This document shows, piece after piece, positions 1-5,085 of a stretch of 6,708 nt of DNA. Position numbers and translations under genes: made by a program. This DNA is from Staphylothermus sp. Its GTDB lineage: Archaea; Thermoproteota; Thermoprotei_A; Sulfolobales; Desulfurococcaceae. The stretch spans positions 1 through 6,708 of the forward strand of contig JAGHDU010000146.1 of NCBI GenBank assembly GCA_021159785.1, written 5' to 3'. Position 1 is the stretch's first letter. Each line of letters starts with the position of its first letter. The notes beneath the pieces are model-generated. The model was given only the letters and a program-made list of their open reading frames with translations, was not told where the DNA came from and made no database searches.

Positions 1-1
1 A

Positions 2-106
2 GTAGAGTCTGTAGAGGTAATTAATAAGAAAACATATGTATACGATGTAACTGTTGAAAAATATCATAATTTCATAGGTGGCATGATCCCAGTTATATAT
101 CATAAT
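2..106 (+). mobile_element. C-terminal splicing region of an intein in AtpA (partial)
   Basis: The 35 in-frame codons before the ATPase sequence resemble the last two intein splicing blocks. Block F is YVYDVTVEKYHNFIGG (codons 12-27), matching the usual VYDLTV...HNF pattern. Block G is VIYHN (codons 31-35), ending in the penultimate His (101-103) and terminal Asn (104-106) that cyclises. The +1 residue is Thr (107-109), an accepted splicing nucleophile. The flanking extein TVTLQQL places the junction between Lys and Thr of the Walker A motif GPFGSGKT; the GPFGSGK half is upstream of the window and is inferred. This is the P-loop site known for some other archaeal AtpA inteins, and differs from the yeast VMA1 site, which lies before CGERGNEM. 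Whether a homing endonuclease domain is present cannot be seen. Confidence 0.9.
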
Positions 107-1156
107 ACTGTTACCTTACAACAGTTAACTAAGTGGAGCCAGGTAGATATAGCGATATATGTTGGATGCGGTGAAAGAGGAAACGAAATGGCCGATGCGC
201 TTCATAGCTTTAGAAAACTAGTTGATCCTAGAACAGGGAAGCCATTAGTTGAGAGAAGCTTATTCATAGCCAATACAAGCAACATGCCTGTAGCTGCTAG
301 AGAAACAAGCATTTTCCTAGGAGCTACTTTTGGCGAATACTTCAGAGATATGGGCTACAATGTACTAATGGTTGCTGATTCGACCAGTAGATGGGCTGAA
401 GCTATGAGGGAAATAAGTGGCAGACTGGAAGAACTTCCAGGAGAAGAAGGTTACCCAGCATACTTGGGATCCAGGCTCGCAAGTTTCTATGAAAGAAGTG
501 GCCATGTAGAAACACTCGGTAAACCTGAAAGATCAGGTAGTTTAACGATTATGGGTGCCGTGTCACCCCCAGGTGCTGATTTCAGCGAACCTGTTACACA
601 AGCAACTCTGAGAATTGTAAGAGCATTTTATGCACTAGATGTTAACCTAGCTTATAGAAGACACTATCCAGCAATTAACTGGTTAATAAGCTATAGTCTA
701 TACGTTGACAATGTTACTGAGTGGTGGCATAAGGAAATAGACCCTAGCTGGAGATCCCTAAGAGAGAAAGGATTAGAAATACTTCAGAAAGAAGCCGAGT
801 TAGAAGAACTAGTGAGACTAGTGGGTGCTGAAGCTCTACCTGAAGAAGACAAATTGATACTAGAAGTTGCTAGGATGATTAGAGAAGACTTCTTACAACA
901 AAACGCCTTCCACGAAGTAGATACTTATTGTCCACCGAAAAAAGCCGTGTTAATGATGAAAGCAATAATGATGTTTTATGATTACGGCTTAAAAGCTCTT
1001 AGAAGAGGGATAACCGTAGAACAAATGAGACAATTAAAGAGTAGAGCCTTAATTGCCAGAATGAAAGAAATACCAAATACTGGTTTCGAACCGCATTTTG
1101 AAGAATTGTTTAAGAATATTGAGAAAGACTTCGAAGAACTAATGAGAGGTAGGTAG
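2..1156 (+). CDS. atpA: A-type ATP synthase catalytic subunit A, 5'-truncated, intein-containing
   Basis: This is the ATP-hydrolysing/synthesising subunit of the membrane-bound A-type ATP synthase head. The reading frame is open from base 2, so the N-terminal part lies outside the window. Codons 1-35 (2-106) are the end of an intein; the ATPase C-extein starts at Thr 107-109 with TVTLQQLTKWS and runs 349 residues to a TAG stop. Family signatures visible are CGERGNEM (C-extein residues 21-28, with the catalytic Glu), NTSNMPVAARE, the Walker B region VLMVADSTSRWAEA, ISGRLEELPGEEGYPAYLGS, and SPPGADFSEPVTQ, then the helical C-terminal domain. The length fits: about 240 missing N-extein residues plus 349 gives the usual size near 590. 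The ATG at 83 lies inside the intein and is not a start. atpB follows after 3 nt, so the two genes are co-transcribed. Identification is very secure; the intein must splice out for the enzyme to work. Confidence 0.96.
   Translation, partial: VESVEVINKKTYVYDVTVEKYHNFIGGMIPVIYHNTVTLQQLTKWSQVDIAIYVGCGERGNEMADALHSFRKLVDPRTGKPLVERSLFIANTSNMPVAARETSIFLGATFGEYFRDMGYNVLMVADSTSRWAEAMREISGRLEELPGEEGYPAYLGSRLASFYERSGHVETLGKPERSGSLTIMGAVSPPGADFSEPVTQATLRIVRAFYALDVNLAYRRHYPAINWLISYSLYVDNVTEWWHKEIDPSWRSLREKGLEILQKEAELEELVRLVGAEALPEEDKLILEVARMIREDFLQQNAFHEVDTYCPPKKAVLMMKAIMMFYDYGLKALRRGITVEQMRQLKSRALIARMKEIPNTGFEPHFEELFKNIEKDFEELMRGR
1146..1150 (+). promoter_or_regulatory. Shine-Dalgarno site for atpB
   Basis: GAGGT ends 9 nt before the atpB ATG and lies within the last codons of atpA. 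It supports the ATG at 1160 and translation of atpB from the shared atpAB transcript. Confidence 0.7.
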
Positions 1157-1159
1157 GGT

Positions 1160-2566
1160 ATGCCTAGAATAAGCTTAGCTGTACGTGAGTCATCCAAGCT
1201 CGTAAAAGCACAAGGGAGTTTGTTAATCGCTGAACCAATGAGAGGCGTTAGCTATGGCGAAGTAGTTGAAATTGTACTAGGGACTAGAGAGACACGTCTA
1301 GGACAAGTAATAGATGTCGGCAAAGATGCTACAATTATCCAAGTTTTCGGAGGAGTAAGCGAAATAGATCTCAAGAATTCTTCTGTAAGATACAAGGGTG
1401 AAACACTGAAACTACCAGTAGGCATCGATATGCTAGGTAGAATATTTGATGGCTTAGGAAGACCTATCGATGAAGGCCCTCCAATAGTCCCAGAAGACTA
1501 TCTCGACATAAATGGTGCCCCACTTAACCCAGCCTCTAGGCTCCCACCATCTGAATTCATAGAAACAGGTATATCAGCCATAGATGGTTTGAACAGCCTT
1601 GTACGTGGTCAGAAACTACCAATCTTCAGTGGATCCGGCTTGCCTCATAACAGAATAGCTGCTCAAATAGTAAGACAAGCACGTGTTAGAGGAAAAGAAG
1701 AAAAATTTGCAATAGTATTCGCCGCTATTGGTGTAAGCTACGATGACGCTATGTTTTTTATAGAAAACTTTAAGAAATACGGAGCGCTTGAAAACTCGGT
1801 AGCATTCATTAATACAGCCGACTCATCTGTCATTGAGAGAATAGCTATACCTAGAGTAGCACTTACAGCAGCAGAATTTCTTGCATGGAAACACGACATG
1901 CATGTCCTAGTCATACTAACTGATATGACTAATTATTGTGAAGCACTAAGAGAATTGAGTGCTGCCAGAGAAGAAGTACCAAGTAGACGTGGATACCCTG
2001 GATACATGTACACAGACTTAGCAACAATCTATGAGAGAGCAGGTCGTGTTGAAGGAAAGAAGGGAAGCGTAACCCAAATGCCTATACTCACAATGCCAGA
2101 CGATGATATAACTCATCCAATCCCAGATTTAACAGGCTATATTACTGAAGGCCAACTTGTACTATCAAGACAGTTATGGCTTAAAGGAATTTATCCACCA
2201 TTCGATATATTGATGAGCCTATCGAGATTAATGAAAGACGGAATAGGTTCTGGGAAAACCCGTGAAGACCATAGAGGTGTCTTCATGCAACTTTATGCAG
2301 CCTATGCTGAAGGTGTTAGACTGAGAGAGTTAGCAGTAGTTGTTGGTACAGAGGCATTGTCTGCTAGAGATAGAAGATATCTACAATTTGCCGATAAATT
2401 CGAAAGAGAATTCATTGGACAAGGAGAATATGAAAGAAGAACCATTGAGGAAACTCTTGATAAAGGATGGGAACTCCTAGCCATATTACCCGAGGAAGAA
2501 TTGAAGCATGTTAAACTAGAGCATATTAGGAAATATCATCCAAAATACAGGAGTAAACAGGCTTAG
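1160..2566 (+). CDS. atpB: A-type ATP synthase subunit B (non-catalytic, regulatory)
   Basis: Subunit B alternates with subunit A in the hexameric head of the A-type ATP synthase and binds nucleotide without catalysing turnover. The 468-residue product has the family's full length and order: a beta-barrel domain (about 1-75), a central nucleotide-binding domain (about 76-350) and a helical C-terminal domain. Recognisable stretches include [20 protein letters not shown] (88-107) and [20 protein letters not shown] (137-156). The P-loop position is degenerate, SGSGLPHN (157-164), lacking the GKT of subunit A, as expected for a B subunit. [20 protein letters not shown] (251-270) is the Walker B-like region and [11 protein letters not shown] (361-371) is a conserved C-terminal motif of the family. 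The ATG lies 3 nt after the atpA stop with a good SD site. No atpD follows, which is unusual for an ATPase operon. Identification is very secure. Confidence 0.97.
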   Translation: MPRISLAVRESSKLVKAQGSLLIAEPMRGVSYGEVVEIVLGTRETRLGQVIDVGKDATIIQVFGGVSEIDLKNSSVRYKGETLKLPVGIDMLGRIFDGLGRPIDEGPPIVPEDYLDINGAPLNPASRLPPSEFIETGISAIDGLNSLVRGQKLPIFSGSGLPHNRIAAQIVRQARVRGKEEKFAIVFAAIGVSYDDAMFFIENFKKYGALENSVAFINTADSSVIERIAIPRVALTAAEFLAWKHDMHVLVILTDMTNYCEALRELSAAREEVPSRRGYPGYMYTDLATIYERAGRVEGKKGSVTQMPILTMPDDDITHPIPDLTGYITEGQLVLSRQLWLKGIYPPFDILMSLSRLMKDGIGSGKTREDHRGVFMQLYAAYAEGVRLRELAVVVGTEALSARDRRYLQFADKFEREFIGQGEYERRTIEETLDKGWELLAILPEEELKHVKLEHIRKYHPKYRSKQA

Positions 2567-2575
2567 AATTATTCA

Positions 2576-3166
2576 TTAGTCTTTTTGAATACAATTTATT
2601 TTTGTAATCAATGTTTTCACTAAGAAGTATTTTGCAGTCATTTCTAATGATATTATAGCGTCTAATGCGTCTTCAACGTCTTTTCCTAATGCAAACACTC
2701 CGTGTCTAGGAACAATCACTATTTTTGAATAACGTGCTTTATCTGCGACATTTTTAGCTAGTTCTAAACTACCCGGTGGGGCTTCCGATGCTATTGAGAC
2801 TTTACCCAAACTATAATTTGATTCAACTGTTCCAGTTTCCCACCATTTATCGAGGCCCGCATCCACAAGAGCAGTTGATAATGGAGCATGTGCATGTATG
2901 ACCACTTTCACGTCTCTTCGATTTAAATATATTAGTCTATGTGCATTGACTTCTATACTAGGCTTATATGTACCCAAATATTCTCCAGTATCAATATTGT
3001 ACACAACGAGGACCTCTGGTCTTAATAAATGCTTTGGATAACCACTTGGAGTGATTAATATCTCATTCTCGCTGATCCTAATACTTGCATTACCTCCTTT
3101 AGGGTTTGTTAACCCCATCTGTACAAGTAGTTTCATAGCTTCAATTAATAGCTCTGCTTTATCCAT
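2576..3166 (-). CDS. Class II aldolase/epimerase family protein (fuculose-1-phosphate aldolase-like)
   Basis: This is a zinc-dependent class II aldolase/adducin-family enzyme, probably cytosolic, acting on a sugar phosphate. Its 196 residues show the family's active-site layout: GGNASIR (24-30) and TPSG (39-42) for phosphate binding, PSIE with the catalytic Glu72, HAHA with metal ligands His91 and His93, and RHG with the third ligand His155. The spacing matches E. coli fuculose-1-phosphate aldolase (Glu73, His92, His94, His155, from memory). L-ribulose-5-phosphate 4-epimerases and methylthioribulose-1-phosphate dehydratases share the fold, so the substrate is not settled. I chose the ATG at 3166 because TGAGGG (3175-3180) lies 8 nt upstream; an ATG at 3181 (201 residues, adding MREKY) overlaps the upstream stop but has no SD site. 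It is downstream of and probably coupled to the metallo-beta-lactamase gene. Fold is secure, exact reaction is not. Confidence 0.88.
   Translation of the reverse strand: MDKAELLIEAMKLLVQMGLTNPKGGNASIRISENEILITPSGYPKHLLRPEVLVVYNIDTGEYLGTYKPSIEVNAHRLIYLNRRDVKVVIHAHAPLSTALVDAGLDKWWETGTVESNYSLGKVSIASEAPPGSLELAKNVADKARYSKIVIVPRHGVFALGKDVEDALDAIISLEMTAKYFLVKTLITKINCIQKD
2580..2604 (+). terminator. Probable T-rich terminator of the atpAB transcript
   Basis: Two T-runs (2582-2586 and about 2597-2602) begin 16 nt after the atpB stop, the usual form of archaeal intrinsic termination. They lie inside the 3' end of the convergent aldolase gene, because only 9 bp separate the two stop codons. There is no obvious hairpin. 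Called from composition only. Confidence 0.4.
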
Positions 3167-3174
3167 GTATTTTT

Positions 3175-3180
3175 CCCTCA
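3175..3180 (-). promoter_or_regulatory. Shine-Dalgarno site for the aldolase gene, overlapping the upstream stop
   Basis: On the minus strand the sequence is TGAGGG. Its TGA is the stop codon of the metallo-beta-lactamase gene, and its GAGGG is the SD site for the ATG at 3166 with an 8-nt spacer. A second ATG (3179-3181) overlaps the same stop as ATGA. Either start implies translational coupling of the two genes. Confidence 0.6.
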
Positions 3181-3888
3181 TAATTTTATTGTAGTGCCTA
3201 TTTTTGCTTCTAATACTTTATTCCCTAAAACACCTTTCACACGTTTAATAAAGGATAAGCCACTACAATGTAGAGGAATTATTTTTTCTGGGTTTATCTT
3301 GATTAATTCTTGTAAAGTGTTTTCTGTATAGGTTTCCAAAGCGTTTTCGAGATGTAATCCTCCTATTAATGCGTATATTTTCTTGTTTCTAAATCTTTTC
3401 TTAATAACGCTGATTGTTTTTCTTAAACCTGGATGCATGCAGCCAGAAAAAACGATCAAACCTTTAGGAGTATCTATTATGAGAAAATGCTCCCATGGAG
3501 GACCATATACTGGTGGAGTTACATATATTTGTGACCATGGATTTAGCCAATCCAAGACCTCTATGGGGACTAAACCATTGTTTTTAACTATTCTACCTAT
3601 GCTTTTCATGGAATCAAATGGTATTAGTACTTTTAAGAAAGGAGAACTCCATCCTAATGCATTTATTCCACCAATATGGGATGAATGGATATGTGATATA
3701 ACAGCACCATCCAATAATTCTAGATCAATACCTATTTTCTCAGCGTTCTTCTGGAGAGACTCACTATCTGGACCAAGATCGAATAATATATAATTATCCT
3801 TTGTTTCTATGAAAACTGCTAGTCCACGTTTAAGAACGTATTTTTCATTGTCACCATATCTATCAACAATTACTGTAATTTTTATCAT
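3178..3888 (-). CDS. Metallo-beta-lactamase-fold protein, COG1237-like, with altered metal motif
   Basis: This 236-residue protein belongs to the metallo-beta-lactamase fold, most like the archaeal COG1237 group often annotated as a dihydropterin ribofuranosyl-aminobenzene phosphate synthase. Features in order: an FDLG strand with Asp37, SHIHSSHIGG (65-74) where the family has HxHxDH, GCMHPG with His152, GGLHL with His179, and PLHCSG with His207. The metal-2 ligand Asp of HxHxDH is Ser70 here, encoded by TCC, so two base changes separate it from an Asp codon. The other histidines are kept, which argues against simple decay. I start it at ATG 3888, 6 nt after a GGTG SD site; a GTG at 3897 would lie inside that SD. 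It leads a two-gene operon with the class II aldolase and is divergent from dph6. The fold is secure; the reaction is unknown and the pterin name should not be assumed. Confidence 0.85.
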   Translation of the reverse strand: MIKITVIVDRYGDNEKYVLKRGLAVFIETKDNYILFDLGPDSESLQKNAEKIGIDLELLDGAVISHIHSSHIGGINALGWSSPFLKVLIPFDSMKSIGRIVKNNGLVPIEVLDWLNPWSQIYVTPPVYGPPWEHFLIIDTPKGLIVFSGCMHPGLRKTISVIKKRFRNKKIYALIGGLHLENALETYTENTLQELIKINPEKIIPLHCSGLSFIKRVKGVLGNKVLEAKIGTTIKL

Positions 3889-3894
3889 CGAATG

Positions 3895-3899
3895 CACCT
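3895..3899 (-). promoter_or_regulatory. Shine-Dalgarno site deciding the start of the metallo-beta-lactamase gene
   Basis: AGGTG on the minus strand is spaced 6 nt from the ATG at 3888. The in-frame GTG at 3895-3897 is part of this SD site, so it is unlikely to be the start codon. Confidence 0.6.
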
Positions 3900-3919
3900 A
3901 TTTTTATTCGACTTTTATT

Positions 3920-3936
3920 CCAAATAATATATTTGG
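3920..3936. repeat. 17-bp inverted repeat in the divergent promoter region
   Basis: Arms CCAAATA (3920-3926) and TATTTGG (3930-3936) are perfect complements around a 3-nt ATA centre. The repeat contains the candidate minus-strand TATA box and ends 4 bp before the candidate plus-strand TATA box. It has the size and symmetry of a dimeric regulator's operator; this role is inferred. Confidence 0.55.
3927..3934 (-). promoter_or_regulatory. Candidate TATA box for the metallo-beta-lactamase/aldolase operon
   Basis: AAATATAT on the minus strand would place the transcript start near 3905, just ahead of the SD site at 3895-3899. It lies within a 17-bp inverted repeat. The whole region is AT-rich, so the exact box is uncertain. 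Confidence 0.35.
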
Positions 3937-3939
3937 ATA

Positions 3940-3947
3940 TTTAAAAA
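3940..3947 (+). promoter_or_regulatory. Candidate TATA box for dph6
   Basis: TTTAAAAA fits the archaeal TATA consensus. It predicts a transcript start near 3968-3970, giving a leader of about 37-39 nt before the GTG start at 4007. Confidence 0.45.
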
Positions 3948-3966
3948 CGAGTACTATCTAAACGGA

Positions 3967-3998
3967 AACCCTTTAACTCATTAAAGTACAAGAGGGTT
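3967..3998 (+). promoter_or_regulatory. Possible SD-sequestering hairpin in the dph6 leader
   Basis: AACCCTTT (3967-3974) can pair with AAGAGGGTT positions 3991-3998 over 8 bp, one of them G-U, with a 16-nt loop. This would bury the SD-like GAGGG at 3992-3996. A competing hairpin, CTTTAA/TTAAAG (3971-3976 with 3981-3986, loop CTCA), shares the first arm and would free the SD. Chance pairing in AT-rich DNA is possible. Confidence 0.3.
3992..3996 (+). promoter_or_regulatory. Probable Shine-Dalgarno site for dph6
   Basis: GAGGG lies 10 nt before the GTG start at 4007 and 5 nt before an ATG at 4002 that opens only a two-codon ORF. The spacing for GTG is slightly long. Confidence 0.45.
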
Positions 3999-4006
3999 CT
4001 CATGAA

Positions 4007-4684
4007 GTGAAAGTAGGAGTATTGTTTACAGGGGGTAAGGACTCTACATATGCTTTGCACATTGCTTATCTTCAAGGTTTCGATGTAGAAGTCTTACTTA
4101 GTATTATACCTCATTATGAATATTCTATGCTATACCAGAGACCTGTTTTTGATTTACTGAAACTGCAAGCCCAGAGTATGAAGATACCACTTCTTAGTAT
4201 TGGTTTAAGAGAAAGAGGAAATGAATTGCACGCGCTTTACAAACTATTATTAGATGCAAAGAAATTTTTCAATATAAAAGGTGTTTTTAGCGGTGCTTTG
4301 TTAAGTGATTATCAAAGAATGAGATATTCCATTGTTGCTGAGAAGCTTGGGTTAAAAACATATAATCCTTTATGGAGAATTGATCAGAAAAGATATATGT
4401 TGGAATTAGTGGAAAATGGTATAGAGTTCATAATACTTTCAATAAATACTTATGGAATACCACTGAGTTTTCTCGGTAAAAAAATAGAGTTAAAAGATAT
4501 CTATGAATTACTTGATCGTTCTAAGAAATATGGGTTTAATCCTGCTTTTGAGGGGGGAGAATGCGAAACTTTTGTAGTTAATGCGCCTCTTTTTAAGAAA
4601 GAAATTTTTGTTAAAGGGAAACCTGTACGTGTTTCTCAGTTTGAAGGCTATTTGAAGATCGAGAAATATGGGTTTATGGGTTGA
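4007..4684 (+). CDS. dph6: Diphthine--ammonia ligase, Dph6 family (PP-loop ATPase)
   Basis: Dph6 carries out the last step of diphthamide synthesis on elongation factor 2: ATP-dependent amidation of diphthine, in the cytosol. The 225-residue length is typical of the archaeal single-domain form. The PP-loop is TGGKDS (8-13), with Thr where Ser is more common. SGALLSDYQRMR (95-106), PLWR (121-124) and EGGECETFV (182-190) are the other family signatures; the last usually has Tyr or Phe where Cys186 stands. The start is GTG at 4007: the frame begins MKVGVLFTGGKDS, exactly where family members begin. The nearby ATG at 4002 reads ATG AAG TGA and cannot be the start. It is a single-gene unit, divergent from the metallo-beta-lactamase/aldolase operon. 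A related PP-loop function is possible but the motif set fits Dph6 well. Confidence 0.9.
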   Translation: MKVGVLFTGGKDSTYALHIAYLQGFDVEVLLSIIPHYEYSMLYQRPVFDLLKLQAQSMKIPLLSIGLRERGNELHALYKLLLDAKKFFNIKGVFSGALLSDYQRMRYSIVAEKLGLKTYNPLWRIDQKRYMLELVENGIEFIILSINTYGIPLSFLGKKIELKDIYELLDRSKKYGFNPAFEGGECETFVVNAPLFKKEIFVKGKPVRVSQFEGYLKIEKYGFMG

Positions 4685-4694
4685 ACCTCTTTTG

Positions 4695-4700
4695 AAAAAA
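4695..4700 (-). terminator. Possible minus-strand terminator of the small gene
   Basis: Six A on the plus strand give a T6 run on the minus strand, 41-46 nt past the stop of the 80-residue gene. Called from the run alone. Confidence 0.3.
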
Positions 4701-4740
4701 TTGTTTATTTTGCTAGCAGTTTTTCTTCTGTTCTTACTAT
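4701..4740 (+). terminator. Probable T-rich terminator of dph6
   Basis: A pyrimidine-rich stretch with repeated T-runs begins about 17 nt after the dph6 stop, the strongest at 4720-4724. It fills the short gap before the convergent small gene. No strong hairpin is visible. Confidence 0.45.
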
Positions 4741-4983
4741 TTATTTTTGAGAGAGGTAATTAACTAGTACATTTGTTAAATGCTCTGGTTTTGTATACCA
4801 TTTGTCATATTTGTAGTCTTTGCCTTCTATGGTTACTATTACGTATTCGCCTTGATCTTTCACTAATGCATAGATTTTGTTTTCTTTTACAATGGCGAAT
4901 ACGCTAGGACTTTTATCCATTAACTTGTATCCTTTAAGTCTCTGTAGTAGCTGGAGTTTTAATTGCTTTATGTATTCACTCAT
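4741..4983 (-). CDS. Small protein of unknown function, 80 residues
   Basis: I do not recognise this protein. It has no cysteine, no signal peptide and no membrane segment, so it is probably cytosolic. Residues 2-20 (SEYIKQLKLQLLQRLKGYK) look like an amphipathic helix; three short beta-rich segments follow around 27-33, 36-43 and 46-53, and residues 66-78 again look helical. It is rich in Lys and Tyr, as expected for a small hyperthermophile protein. I chose ATG 4983 because GAGGTG (4992-4997) lies 8 nt upstream, an excellent SD site; an upstream ATG at 5007 (88 residues) lacks one and sits near the predicted transcript start. It lies between convergent dph6 and co-directional proS with its own likely promoter. 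The strong SD site and coherent composition make it a probable real gene. Confidence 0.75.
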   Translation of the reverse strand: MSEYIKQLKLQLLQRLKGYKLMDKSPSVFAIVKENKIYALVKDQGEYVIVTIEGKDYKYDKWYTKPEHLTNVLVNYLSQK

Positions 4984-4991
4984 ATCATTCA

Positions 4992-4997
4992 CACCTC
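4992..4997 (-). promoter_or_regulatory. Strong Shine-Dalgarno site for the small gene
   Basis: GAGGTG on the minus strand, 8 nt before the ATG at 4983, is the best SD match in the window. It decides the start in favour of 4983 over 5007. Confidence 0.75.
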
Positions 4998-5024
4998 GTA
5001 TAAACATTGGAACTATTGGTAGAA

Positions 5025-5035
5025 ATTATTTTTAT
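5025..5035 (-). promoter_or_regulatory. Candidate TATA box for the small gene
   Basis: ATAAAAATAAT on the minus strand predicts a transcript start near 5003-5007, a short distance ahead of the SD site at 4992-4997. It lies within 60 bp of the proS stop. Confidence 0.4.
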
Positions 5036-5040
5036 CCCTT

Positions 5041-5046
5041 AAAAAA
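5041..5046 (-). terminator. Possible terminator of proS
   Basis: A T6 run on the minus strand 40-45 nt past the proS stop, next to the candidate TATA box of the small gene. Called from the run alone. Confidence 0.35.
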
Positions 5047-5085
5047 TATAATGAACACCCGCTCAATCACTAATCTATAATTTTC

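Noticed and set aside
982..1197. Minus-strand ORF across the atpA/atpB junction, and similar ones at 2302-2484.
   Set aside because: They are antisense shadows of well-identified ATPase genes, with no SD site or recognisable motif.
2240..2275. A GIGSGKT stretch in AtpB resembling a P-loop.
   Set aside because: It lacks the first Gly of GxxxxGKT (Asp360 is there), lies in the C-terminal domain, and GIG-GKTREDH is a normal conserved motif of archaeal B subunits.
3383..3793. 136-codon plus-strand ORF opposite the metallo-beta-lactamase gene.
   Set aside because: Its composition is that of an antisense reading (Phe/Ser/Pro-rich) and the opposite strand carries clear family motifs.
3889..3897. 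GTG at 3897 as start of the metallo-beta-lactamase gene.
   Set aside because: The GTG is part of the AGGTG SD site for the ATG at 3888, and nothing upstream of it looks like an SD site at proper spacing.
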